Source: a virus. From it: a stretch of 21,383 nt of DNA. The notes beneath the pieces are model-generated. The model was not told the origin of the DNA. It did no database searches and saw only the letters and a program-made list of their open reading frames with translations. Shown here piece after piece: positions 5,982 through 12,437 of this stretch. The translations under genes were made by a program, and so were the position numbers. Positions within the stretch are counted from its first letter, which is position 1. Every line of letters starts with the position of its first letter. The stretch spans positions 1 to 21,383 of IMG/VR virus record IMGVR_UViG_3300047548_001346; one strand, written 5' to 3'.

Positions 5982-6393
5982 TTTCTGAAAGAATAAAAGC
6001 CCCATTACCCAAATGAAACTTTTTAGCCATTTCAGTTTTAGGGCTTAAAGTAACAAAACGCCTAACCCATGGCTTTACTTGTTTAATTGCTTCAACAGCA
6101 GAAAACACAATATCTCTACCGGCACCCTTTTTATATGACCACACAGTATAAAACACTGCAATACTATTTGGGTCATTAAAATCATTAAAGCTATACTCAT
6201 CAAGTTCTTTAATATTTTTTGGAACTTGATGAGTATAGGCAACACAGATTATAGAAGAAATTTTATCTTCATCAAATAATGCTAAACATTCTCTACCATT
6301 AGAAACTCTAAATTTATAATCTAATTCAGGCCTAACAGTATCATCTTTTAAAAGATGATTATAATCATAATCTAAATTTGTAAGATATTTCAT
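5941..6393 (-). CDS. GNAT-like acetyltransferase fold protein
   Basis: 150 aa. 'FYTVWSYKKGAGRDIVFSAVEAIKQ' (about residues 80-105) has the acetyl-CoA binding G-x-G-R pattern after a central strand, and 'LSPKTEMAKKFHLGNGAFIL' resembles the C-terminal alpha4/beta7 part of GNAT domains. An early strand pair 'CLALFDEDKISSIICVAYT' fits beta2-beta3. Substrate unknown. Its 5' end lies 17 bases downstream of the tRNA with CAU anticodon, and its stop codon lies inside the following rlpA reading frame. The call rests on pattern only. Confidence 0.6.
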   Translation of the reverse strand: MKYLTNLDYDYNHLLKDDTVRPELDYKFRVSNGRECLALFDEDKISSIICVAYTHQVPKNIKELDEYSFNDFNDPNSIAVFYTVWSYKKGAGRDIVFSAVEAIKQVKPWVRRFVTLSPKTEMAKKFHLGNGAFILSENEESINYEYEFRH

Positions 6394-6410
6394 CTATCAC
6401 CTCAAAAAGA

Positions 6411-6486
6411 TGGTGCGCGAGGAGGGATTCGAACCCCCGATAAGACCGTTATGAGCGGCCGGCATTAACCGCTATGCTACTCGCGC
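6411..6486 (-). tRNA. tRNA with CAU anticodon (Met, or Ile2 if lysidine-modified)
   Basis: A full cloverleaf on the minus strand: acceptor GCGCGAG/CTCGCGC, D stem GCAT/ATGC with GG in the loop, anticodon stem GGCCG/CGGTC with loop CTCATAA, T stem GGGGG/CCCTC with loop TTCGAAT, discriminator A and encoded CCA. The acceptor starts with a G-C pair, so it is not an initiator. The loop CTCATAA is shared by elongator Met and by Ile2 (AUA-reading) tRNAs, which cannot be told apart here; an AUA-reading tRNA would suit this AT-rich genome. Confidence 0.93.
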
Positions 6487-6505
6487 TTTATATGTAAATC
6501 TCCTA

Positions 6506-6985
6506 TTAAGAAGATGAAAGAATTTCTTTTAGACGATCCGCAGCATATGAAGCAGAAAATGCTTCAGGTTTTACCTTTGGAGGGAACCCACACATGCCAC
6601 GAATATACCCAGTAGCTTGTTGAATAACACATGATGAACCATGCATTTCATCTGGATTTATGTCCAGATGAACTTCACAATGACGATCTCCAATAACATC
6701 GATTAAGTCAAGATACATTTGAGCTGCACGATATACCTCATTCATCAAACGTGTTGCTGGTCTATCGTGCCGATTGTCGTAATCACGCTCAGTATCTACT
6801 TTTCCGAAAACTTTGCAACCGCGAGAAGAGTCCATATGAATAACAATAGCGACTGTGTAATCAGCGTACCAGAAGTCATTCCTACCACGGTAACGTTCGC
6901 TATCTGCTCCAATGTAGATGGAGGTAGAAGGCGAGGTGTTACAAATAAATTCTTTAACTTCATCAATGTTAAATTCCTTCGCCAT
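6506..6985 (-). CDS. YkuK/DUF458-type RNase H-fold protein
   Basis: 159 aa, the full length of the family. 'IYIGADSERYRG' (D28) gives the first acidic strand, 'CEVHLDINPDEMHGSSCVIQQATGYIRGM' (D108, D112) the second, and 'KVKPEAFSASYAADRL' the C-terminal helix; these are the conserved blocks of Bacillus YkuK-like predicted nucleases. Enzyme activity in this family is predicted from the fold only. It lies between two tRNA genes, after the two small basic ORFs, and starts 8 bases after the stop of the 33-aa ORF. A link to RNA processing is suggested by position, not shown. Confidence 0.8.
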   Translation of the reverse strand: MAKEFNIDEVKEFICNTSPSTSIYIGADSERYRGRNDFWYADYTVAIVIHMDSSRGCKVFGKVDTERDYDNRHDRPATRLMNEVYRAAQMYLDLIDVIGDRHCEVHLDINPDEMHGSSCVIQQATGYIRGMCGFPPKVKPEAFSASYAADRLKEILSSS

Positions 6986-6992
6986 AATTTAA

Positions 6993-7094
6993 TTACCTAC
7001 CCTTACGACGCCCCTTTAGACGCCTTGTCTTACGCTTCTTAGAGCCAATTTTTCGGCGGCCCTTTCTTGGACGATTTTTATGCGGATGCGCCAT
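6993..7094 (-). CDS. Tiny, extremely basic peptide, 33 aa
   Basis: Begins MAHPHKNRPRKGRRKIGSKK. Of 33 residues 18 are Lys or Arg, two more are His, and none is acidic. AAGGAAG lies before the ATG at normal spacing. Its start overlaps the end of the 40-aa ORF by 17 bases in another frame, and its stop lies just before the YkuK-like gene. The composition fits an RNA- or DNA-binding peptide, reminiscent of very small ribosomal proteins, but I see no specific match. Confidence 0.6.
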   Translation of the reverse strand: MAHPHKNRPRKGRRKIGSKKRKTRRLKGRRKGR

Positions 7095-7200
7095 TTGATG
7101 CTTCCTTCTTCATAAGGTTCCAAGTACTTCTTCCGTCAACTTTACCCATTCGATTTTGAATCTTAATGAGCTTCTTATGCATACGTTGGCGTTTTGTCAT
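7078..7200 (-). CDS. Small basic protein, 40 aa
   Basis: Begins MTKRQRMHKKLIKIQNRMGK and ends KKEASNGASA. AAGGAG sits 6 bases before the ATG, and the gene begins 20 bases downstream of the tRNA-Leu 3' end, so it would be co-transcribed with the tRNA. Basic amphipathic helix in the first half. It overlaps the next, still more basic ORF. No family is recognised. Confidence 0.6.
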   Translation of the reverse strand: MTKRQRMHKKLIKIQNRMGKVDGRSTWNLMKKEASNGASA

Positions 7201-7220
7201 ATTTTTCTCCTTCATAAAAT

Positions 7221-7297
7221 TGGTACGGACTGAGGGACTCGAACCCTCAAAACTCAGATTTTAAGTCTGATATGTATACCTATTCCATCAAGTCCGC
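7221..7297 (-). tRNA. tRNA-Leu (UAA) lacking the long variable arm
   Basis: Minus-strand cloverleaf of 77 nt: acceptor GCGGACT/AGTCCGT (first pair G-U), 3-bp D stem ATG/CAT with a Leu-like loop (GGAATAGGTATA), anticodon stem TCAGA/TCTGA with loop CTTAAAA (anticodon UAA), T stem GAGGG/CCCTC with loop TTCGAGT, discriminator A73 and encoded CCA. The variable region is just GTTTT, although bacterial tRNA-Leu is class II with a long variable stem. The last 10 bases of the HNH reading frame (including the stop) overlap its 5' end. Confidence 0.85.
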
Positions 7298-7713
7298 TTC
7301 AGTGATTCAGAAATTTTCTTTTTGTGTTCTGCTGATTTAGGTATTCCTTTATTAGCTTTTCCACCTTTTGACCAACCAGAACTTACGTTATTTTTCAATA
7401 TTTCTTTTGCTTTGTCAATCCCATATTTTTGTACCAAACCTTCCCATGGTGAAACCCATTTTTTGGCTTTTCTAGCATCTTCTACATTTTCTTTTCTTGT
7501 GCCCCAATATAAATGTTTTGGATTTGAACATTTCTCATTATTACATGCATGACATAAATCAACTTTTGATGGCATATCAGTACATAAAAATTGTGCCAAA
7601 ACACCTCTATGAACTGTACTATTTCCACCTCTTTCAATACATTCTTCAGTCAAATCAATATGAATAGTTCTTATTTCTCTAGATTCTTTTATCCAATCAG
7701 ATACTTTAATCAT
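7288..7713 (-). CDS. HNH homing endonuclease with NUMOD3-like C-terminus
   Basis: 141 aa from the ATG at 7713, chosen because AGGAG sits 6 bases upstream; an in-frame extension to 7737 has no such site. 'DLCHACNNEKCSNPKHLYWGT' (about residues 52-72) is an HNH_3-type core with C54, H55, C57, C62, N64 and H67. The C-terminus 'NKGIPKSAEHKKKISESL' is a NUMOD3-type DNA-binding repeat found in phage homing enzymes. The final codons and stop are encoded by the first 10 bases of the tRNA-Leu gene, so tRNA and protein coding sequence overlap. A TATAAATA octamer lies upstream. Free-standing enzymes of this type cut alleles that lack them and spread by recombination. Confidence 0.88.
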   Translation of the reverse strand: MIKVSDWIKESREIRTIHIDLTEECIERGGNSTVHRGVLAQFLCTDMPSKVDLCHACNNEKCSNPKHLYWGTRKENVEDARKAKKWVSPWEGLVQKYGIDKAKEILKNNVSSGWSKGGKANKGIPKSAEHKKKISESLKRT

Positions 7714-7727
7714 GTTATCTCCTGTTA

Positions 7728-7772
7728 GTAGACGCATGATTATTTATAATCAGACTCTGCCTGTTGGTCTAC
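7728..7772 (-). promoter_or_regulatory. Late-type promoter with nested inverted repeats (tRNA-linked HNH gene)
   Basis: TATAAATA on the minus strand at 7748-7741 lies within the 16-base perfect palindrome TGATTATTTATAATCA (7737-7752). Around it GTAGAC (7772-7767, minus) can pair with GTCTAC (7733-7728), ending 4 bases before the CAGGAG ribosome site. The arrangement is similar to the SD-masking modules elsewhere but the stem stops just short of the ribosome site. Confidence 0.5.
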
Positions 7773-7803
7773 GTGGGCAAATCAATCATGCTATTAACAT
7801 ATA

Positions 7804-8202
7804 TTACTTTTTTAGAAACGTCAAATGTTTTTTATGTATGCGGCACATGATCCAACTGTTATAAAAATCATCACGTTCTAATACATTATTGTCAAATTGA
7901 AGTTTTGCTTCATAATATCCAAATTCACTTTTTGATTTACAAAGCATTAAGATGTCACGGCGAAAGTTTTCTTCACCATTTTTATTGACATCTTCTTGAA
8001 GTTCTTTATTTGAACCGTAATATGTTTTCCAATCCGATTCAACTTTAATTCTTTTTTTCTTTCCCTTGACTTGTTTAGTTTTAGAAAAGTAAAAGTTTTT
8101 CTTACCGATATACTTTTTATTATTCAATAAATTTGTTATCTGGTAAACGAATCCTATATATTCACCAATGGATTCGTAAGGTTCATTATTATAATACCAC
8201 AT
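7804..8202 (-). CDS. SegE-like GIY-YIG endonuclease-family protein
   Basis: 132 aa. The N-terminal region contains 'IGFVYQITNLLNNKKYIGKKNF': GFVY (17-20) and YIG (31-33) replace GIY and YIG with typical spacing, as in the SegE-type GIY-YIG family of T4-like phages. A basic insert (KQVKGKKKRIK) and 'WKTYYGSNKELQEDV' follow, with the usual phage pattern 'YYGSN'. No clear ribosome site; the start follows the stop of the membrane protein gene by one base, so coupling is likely. It may be an active homing enzyme or a degenerate relative, and lies right before the HNH gene and the tRNA. Confidence 0.75.
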   Translation of the reverse strand: MWYYNNEPYESIGEYIGFVYQITNLLNNKKYIGKKNFYFSKTKQVKGKKKRIKVESDWKTYYGSNKELQEDVNKNGEENFRRDILMLCKSKSEFGYYEAKLQFDNNVLERDDFYNSWIMCRIHKKHLTFLKK

Positions 8203-8203
8203 A

Positions 8204-8713
8204 CTAAATCATACAAAAGTATGCAGCATATAATCCCCATAAAGCACCTACTGCTGCTTCTGCTGGTCTAATAGCATCTAAGTTTCCATACTTTCTCCAA
8301 GAAATCTCATAACACAATACAATTAGGAAAGGCATTGCTAAGAAATATGGAGAGATTAAAACAATAGCAGGTAGTAGGCCTATTAAATGTCTTGCAAAGA
8401 ACCTATAATGATCGTTTGGTAACTTATCAATATACTTTTCTAAGAAACTGCCTCTTTGTGGTTCTTCTGGCATTCTTCCTAGATCGTACCATCTTCCCCA
8501 ACCAAAAAGATTTGATATTAAATAACTAATTGCAAATGTAAATGCAAGATACGCATTTGATGCGAAATATAATATTAAAAATATTACAATAGTTACTTGA
8601 AAGCGCGGATGGATTTTAAGAATTTTTCTTGATTGCTCAGCAAAAAATCCACCGCCTCTATATGCGTTTAAAATAGAAAATACTGGAATTAATAATAAAA
8701 ATAAAATGTTCAT
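8204..8713 (-). CDS. Integral membrane protein of unknown function
   Basis: 169 aa with about four to five hydrophobic segments: residues 2-16, about 39-70 (one long or two short helices), about 108-135, and 151-167. Conserved-looking loops are 'NAYRGGGFFAEQSRKILKIHPR' (partly listed) and 'GWGRWYDLGRMP'. GGAG lies 8 bases before the ATG. The ribosome site and start codon lie in the downstream arm of an 11-bp perfect inverted repeat with a late-type octamer in its loop, so the protein is probably made late. Late timing and membrane location would allow a holin or lysis-timing role, but no holin family is recognised and the size is large for one. Confidence 0.75.
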   Translation of the reverse strand: MNILFLLLIPVFSILNAYRGGGFFAEQSRKILKIHPRFQVTIVIFLILYFASNAYLAFTFAISYLISNLFGWGRWYDLGRMPEEPQRGSFLEKYIDKLPNDHYRFFARHLIGLLPAIVLISPYFLAMPFLIVLCYEISWRKYGNLDAIRPAEAAVGALWGLYAAYFCMI

Positions 8714-8754
8714 AAAGTTTCTCCATTTTATTTTTATTTATCAAGAAACTTTAT
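8712..8754 (-). promoter_or_regulatory. Late-type promoter in the loop of an 11-bp start-masking hairpin (membrane protein gene)
   Basis: On the minus strand ATAAAGTTTCT (8754-8744, the end of the preceding gene) pairs perfectly with AGAAACTTTAT (8722-8712), which runs from the edge of the GGAG ribosome site into the AUG. The 21-base loop contains GATAAATA (8742-8735). The upstream arm encodes the last residues YKVS of the upstream protein, so it is used twice. Confidence 0.7.
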
Positions 8755-8902
8755 ACACCCCTACAGTATTTCCATTATCCCATACTTTTATTAGATATGT
8801 GCCCGGATTATAATTTTCGCGTACATACTGCGCGAGTTGTTCAAATGAGGTCTTATCACATTCTGTATAATAGAATGTTTTAACAACCACGGTCTGTGCC
8901 AT
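8741..8902 (-). CDS. Small protein, 53 aa, unknown function
   Basis: Begins MAQTVVVKTFYYTECDKTSF and contains 'YLIKVWDNGNTVGVYKVS' at the end. It looks like a small alpha/beta protein. The start at 8902 has GGAAG close upstream; an in-frame ATG at 8920 is an alternative but has no ribosome site. It overlaps the 3' end of the zinc-ribbon gene by 23 bases. Its last codons form the upstream arm of the hairpin for the next gene. No family is recognised. Confidence 0.65.
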   Translation of the reverse strand: MAQTVVVKTFYYTECDKTSFEQLAQYVRENYNPGTYLIKVWDNGNTVGVYKVS

Positions 8903-9044
8903 CGTCTTCCCAGTCTTCATCAACTAAATGGTCATCATATACCATCTTATTACCACAGAATGGGCAAAATTCTGGTGTTGAAACAAAATCGTATTCAACA
9001 TTAAATTCTGCATCACACTCTTCGCAAAAATATTCCTTATCCAT
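8880..9044 (-). CDS. Small zinc-ribbon protein, 54 aa
   Basis: Two CxxC pairs, 'CEEC' (C7, C10) and 'CPFC' (C27, C30), 16 residues apart, form a typical zinc ribbon; the C-terminal part is strongly acidic. AAGGAG precedes tandem ATG codons at 9047 and 9044, either of which could start it. The start overlaps the stop of the coiled-coil gene upstream. Proteins of this type often serve as phage regulators or adapters, but no specific partner can be named. Confidence 0.75.
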   Translation of the reverse strand: MDKEYFCEECDAEFNVEYDFVSTPEFCPFCGNKMVYDDHLVDEDWEDDGTDRGC

Positions 9045-9252
9045 CATTCTTCTCCTTTATTAATTTTTTAACATCTACTACCGTTTCTTTTTCAATGATT
9101 TCAATACAAAGGTTTGTGATATCTATTTCTTTTTGAACGAAAAACATTTTCTGTTTTAGTTTTTCTAATTGCTCATGATAAAAGGCAAGTTCTTCTTCTT
9201 TCCTCTTACGCATAGCATAAATGTCATTAAGAAGAATGATCTTGCCAGTCAT
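9037..9252 (-). CDS. Small coiled-coil protein, 71 aa
   Basis: Highly charged and almost fully helical: 'RKRKEEELAFYHEQLEKLKQKMFFVQKEIDI' (about residues 15-46) has heptad-spaced hydrophobics. The start overlaps the stop of the upstream gene as ATGA, and its stop overlaps the zinc-ribbon start. No function can be assigned; small coiled-coil proteins like this are common in the accessory early regions of T4-like phages. Confidence 0.75.
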   Translation of the reverse strand: MTGKIILLNDIYAMRKRKEEELAFYHEQLEKLKQKMFFVQKEIDITNLCIEIIEKETVVDVKKLIKEKNDG

Positions 9253-9485
9253 TTGTTTACAGGAACAATATCGTTCTTATGTGTATAAGATACAATTTTA
9301 TTTGGACAGTTTTGTAGATAACAAACTACACCACTGATACCAGTTCTACCACATATTGAGCATCCGCTATTCATGTCTATCTTTGGTGCAATATATGGTG
9401 TTGTTGGAATGTTTACTGGTTGTTCACGCTTTGCAGCTTGATAACCATCATACCAACCCTTCTTATAATCATCAGATTCAATCAT
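9249..9485 (-). CDS. Small Cys-rich protein, 78 aa
   Basis: Starts 'MIESDDYKKGWYDGYQAAKRE', a motif (GWYDGYQAA) seen at the N-termini of several small phage proteins. A possible zinc knuckle follows: CSIC (C42, C45) and then C55 and C60 in 'VCYLQNCP'. The stop overlaps the next start as ATGA. Function unknown. Confidence 0.75.
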   Translation of the reverse strand: MIESDDYKKGWYDGYQAAKREQPVNIPTTPYIAPKIDMNSGCSICGRTGISGVVCYLQNCPNKIVSYTHKNDIVPVNK

Positions 9486-9585
9486 TACAGTGATCCTTTA
9501 AATATTTTAGAGTAACACTATATCTTTGTATCATTCTATACATCCTCCAATTCCAAACATGACTATCATATTGATCTTGCATCAT
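9478..9585 (-). CDS. Small ORF, 35 aa, between pstS and the Cys-rich gene
   Basis: Fills the 106-base gap after pstS. Begins MMQDQYDSHVWNWRMYRMIQ and is rich in aromatic and basic residues. It starts 6 bases after the pstS stop codon and its 3' end overlaps the next start by 8 bases, the same spacing seen at other junctions in this operon. The ribosome site is weak (GGA), so it may depend on coupling with pstS. Real coding status is likely but not certain. Confidence 0.5.
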   Translation of the reverse strand: MMQDQYDSHVWNWRMYRMIQRYSVTLKYLKDHCND

Positions 9586-9591
9586 GATGCT

Positions 9592-10500
9592 CTATTTCCA
9601 ACTATCTAGTATTTGTCGCTTTAATTCGGGTTGTAATGGAACATAATCTAACTCATCTGCGTATGTGTCACCATTTTCAAATGCCCACCTGAAAAAGTTC
9701 AATGCGATGTTTTGATCATTTTCATTGGTAGGCTTTCTATGCATTATAATGAATGTTGGTGCAGTAATAGGCCAGGAGTTATTTTGAAATGTTGACTTTC
9801 CTGCTCTTACTACAACATCATTAATAACTATCGTCGTATACTTTAAATTATTCTGCTTTGCATATGCATATTCTACGTATCCGATAGAATTTCTAGCTTG
9901 TGCAACATTACCTGCAACGCCTTCATTACCTCTCGCACCAACACCGACTGGCCACTCCAATGCAGTTCCAGTTCCTACTCTAGTTCTCCATTCTTCAGAT
10001 ACAGAAGAAAGATATTTTGAGAAAATATATGTTGTACCTGAACCATCAGAACGTCTAACCACAGAGATATTTGTATTTGGTAAATTCACATTAGGATTTA
10101 ACTTTCTGATTCTTTCATCATTCCATCTAGTAATTTTACCAAGGTAAATATCAGCTATAACTGGGCCTGTTAGATTTAAATCAGAAACACCGTCTAGATT
10201 ATAAACCAACACGTTACCACCAATAACAGTTGGGAATTGAAATAGGTTATTCCTATTCAAAATTTCTTCTGTTAGGGGCATATCTGAAGCGCCAAACGTT
10301 ACAGTTCTTGCTAGAATTTGTTTAATACCCGCTCCAGATCCAATACTTTGGTAATTGATCTGAATGCCAGTTTGCCTTTTATAAGCATCTGTCCATTTTG
10401 AATAAACTGGAAATGGAAAAGTTGCTCCAGCTCCAGTTATACTTTGTGCGTTTGCATATGTTGCAAATATCATAGAAAAAACAAAAATTATAAATCTCAT
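9592..10500 (-). CDS. pstS: Phosphate ABC transporter substrate-binding protein PstS
   Basis: 302 aa. Signal peptide MRFIIFVFSMIFATYANA, cleavage before QS. The mature protein opens with 'ITGAGATFPFPVYSKW', and later shows 'SIGSGAGIKQI' and 'RSDGSGTTYIFSKYLS', the three phosphate-binding loops of PstS. It would be exported to the periplasm and feed phosphate to the host PstCAB transporter, helping nucleotide and DNA synthesis under phosphate limitation; this is the usual explanation for pstS in marine phages. The start overlaps the nrdB stop (ATGA), so it is tied to nucleotide metabolism genes. No Pho-box-like repeats were found next to it, and as an internal operon gene it is unlikely to have its own PhoB control here. 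Confidence 0.95.
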   Translation of the reverse strand: MRFIIFVFSMIFATYANAQSITGAGATFPFPVYSKWTDAYKRQTGIQINYQSIGSGAGIKQILARTVTFGASDMPLTEEILNRNNLFQFPTVIGGNVLVYNLDGVSDLNLTGPVIADIYLGKITRWNDERIRKLNPNVNLPNTNISVVRRSDGSGTTYIFSKYLSSVSEEWRTRVGTGTALEWPVGVGARGNEGVAGNVAQARNSIGYVEYAYAKQNNLKYTTIVINDVVVRAGKSTFQNNSWPITAPTFIIMHRKPTNENDQNIALNFFRWAFENGDTYADELDYVPLQPELKRQILDSWK

Positions 10501-11609
10501 AGATTAAAACCTTTAAATGTATCAGTTGTAACATCTTTTTTAACACCACCAACAACATAGCTGGTAATTTCTGTTTCCTGTGGAGCTACCTGAACCTCAG
10601 CTCCTGAAATCCACTTCTGAGTCCATGGCAATGGATTTGAACCATTCTTATATGGCGAAGGTAAACCAACAGAAGACATACGCTTGTTAGCGATCCATTC
10701 GATATATTCACTCAATACCGCTTCGTTAAGACCAACCATCGATCCATCGCGAAATAGATAACTTGCCCATGCTTTTTCTTGGTTAACAGCATCGACGAAT
10801 AGTTGAATACACTCTTCTTTAGTTTCTTCCGCAATGCGGGCGAAATCCTCGTCTTCCTTAGGTAACGCTTTGAGTAGTTGCTGTGTCCCAGCAAGGTGAA
10901 GGTTCTCATCTCGAGCGATGAATTTAATAATTTTGGCGTTGCCTTCCATTTTTTTAACTTCCGCGAAAGCCCACGAACATGCAAACGAGACATAGAATCT
11001 AACTCCTTCAAGAACATTAACAGACATTAGAGCAAGCCAAAGAGCTTTCTTATGATCATATTCAAATTGACCCCAATCTGGTGGATCAAAATCTTGATAA
11101 TATCTTTTAGTATTCATTTCAATCAAATCATCATAATACTTAGAAATATCCTTTGCACAATCAACAATCTCAGCAATATCCATAATCTCATCAAATACCT
11201 TTGACGGATTAGGATACACATTACGAATAATGTGAGTGTATGAACGTGAGTGAATTGTCTCAGAAAATGCCCAAGTCGTAATCCACGTTTCAAGTTCTGG
11301 TAATGAACAAATAGGACCAAACGCAATTGTTGGCGCACGTCCTTGAACAGAATCAAGAAGAATCTGTCTCTTTAGATTCGACGTGAAGATGTGCTGCTCA
11401 TGCGGCGTAAGCGCCTTAAAGTCTTTCGCATCTTTATAGATGTCAACCTCTTCAGGTCGCCAAAAGAAACCGAGCTGGCGGTCGGTGAGCTTGTCGAGCC
11501 ATCCATACTTCTGTCTATCATATCTTGCAATAGTGGGTGCATCATCGAAGAACGCCTTTACTTGTGTGTGATCTTTTTTGTTATTAGAATCAAAAACTGA
11601 ATATGACAC
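10497..11609 (-). CDS. nrdB: Ribonucleotide reductase class Ia, small subunit
   Basis: 370 aa, similar to T4/E. coli NrdB. Metal and radical residues are present: 'WRPEEVDIYKD' (first Asp/Glu ligand), 'ETIHSRSYTHIIRN' with the radical tyrosine in the SYTH context and the Glu/His ligands, and 'IARDENLHLAGTQQ' with the second Glu/His ligand pair. It generates the tyrosyl radical used by NrdA to make dNDPs. The start is GTG (11609-11607), overlapping the stop of the 61-aa gene as TAGTG, with AGGAG 9 bases upstream. The stop overlaps the pstS start. nrdB is separated from nrdA by an HNH gene and two unknown genes. Confidence 0.96.
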   Translation of the reverse strand: MSYSVFDSNNKKDHTQVKAFFDDAPTIARYDRQKYGWLDKLTDRQLGFFWRPEEVDIYKDAKDFKALTPHEQHIFTSNLKRQILLDSVQGRAPTIAFGPICSLPELETWITTWAFSETIHSRSYTHIIRNVYPNPSKVFDEIMDIAEIVDCAKDISKYYDDLIEMNTKRYYQDFDPPDWGQFEYDHKKALWLALMSVNVLEGVRFYVSFACSWAFAEVKKMEGNAKIIKFIARDENLHLAGTQQLLKALPKEDEDFARIAEETKEECIQLFVDAVNQEKAWASYLFRDGSMVGLNEAVLSEYIEWIANKRMSSVGLPSPYKNGSNPLPWTQKWISGAEVQVAPQETEITSYVVGGVKKDVTTDTFKGFNL

Positions 11610-11794
11610 TAAATGACTCTCCTATAAAAATTAGCCTTATCGTAATCTAAGTAGCCTTCAGGAATATCGTATAATATCATACTTTCAACGTCAAGTATCT
11701 TAGGAATCATAGTTTCTTTCATATGCACAATCATATATTCACGGTCTTCTAATCTTTTAAAAATTTGCTGAAAATTTAAATTAATTGGATTCAT
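11609..11794 (-). CDS. Small protein, 61 aa, unknown function
   Basis: Begins MNPINLNFQQIFKRLEDREY. Two helices with many methionines and a C-terminal 'YDIPEGYLDYDKANFYRR' segment. It overlaps the 3' end of the upstream 218-aa gene by 14 bases and its stop is shared with the nrdB GTG start. Tight packing between nrd genes suggests co-expression with them. No family is recognised. Confidence 0.75.
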   Translation of the reverse strand: MNPINLNFQQIFKRLEDREYMIVHMKETMIPKILDVESMILYDIPEGYLDYDKANFYRRVI

Positions 11795-12437
11795 CTGTAT
11801 ACTTCATCTCGTACTCAAACCTATCATCATCGGATAAAATCCATCGAGGTTGATTCTCAACAGACCAATATGTTGTTCCTAGTCTTCTATCAATAACAGT
11901 ATTTCCCCACTTTGTTACAAAAGATGGTTCAAATACTTTTACTCTATTATTAGGTTGAATAGCGTAATTACCATCATCTAACTCAATAACATGTCCGCAT
12001 TTATGTTGACCAGGAATCTGTGAAAAACCAACGTCAATAATATTTGCGTCTGCCTGAAGCCAATCTAATGTGAAAAGATATTTTCCGCTCTTTTCATTCT
12101 TATTTCTATCAAAGTAAACCATCTTCTTTTCTGATAGAAAGTCATATTTATTAACAGAAACATATGGAGAAAATGAATCCCATAATACTAACTGAAATAA
12201 ATCTTCCTGTGGTGTATCTGGTTTTGAACAAAATGCATGAATTGGCATTCTCCACCAGAGTCCACCATCTTCCATGACAAAATGAAATAATGGTGCTCGG
12301 TGTGGCACAGATGCCACACCGATAATAATGCAAGGTAGATAAGTGTCTGTAATTTCAAACTTTTCAGGTCTATTTTGCAAAAAATTTGATCTTACATAAC
12401 ATTCTATTGGTGGAATGTTTGCATTAATAAAACTCAT
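11781..12437 (-). CDS. Conserved phage protein of unknown function, 218 aa
   Basis: I do not recognise a named domain. The protein is rich in aromatic residues and beta-strand-like segments: 'PLFHFVMEDGGLWWRMPIHAFC', 'MVYFDRNKNEKSGKYLFTLDW' and 'HVIELDDGNYAIQPNNRVKVF' are the most distinctive stretches. The many Trp and Asp/Glu residues suggest a compact soluble beta protein. Its start overlaps the HNH stop as ATGA, so the endonuclease gene sits neatly between nrdA and this gene. Residence within the nrd operon suggests early or middle expression. Confidence 0.75.
   Translation of the reverse strand: MSFINANIPPIECYVRSNFLQNRPEKFEITDTYLPCIIIGVASVPHRAPLFHFVMEDGGLWWRMPIHAFCSKPDTPQEDLFQLVLWDSFSPYVSVNKYDFLSEKKMVYFDRNKNEKSGKYLFTLDWLQADANIIDVGFSQIPGQHKCGHVIELDDGNYAIQPNNRVKVFEPSFVTKWGNTVIDRRLGTTYWSVENQPRWILSDDDRFEYEMKYTDESN

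Noticed and set aside
10712-11600. Extra ORFs on both strands inside nrdB
   Set aside because: No ribosome site or family match; nrdB covers the region with full conserved motifs.
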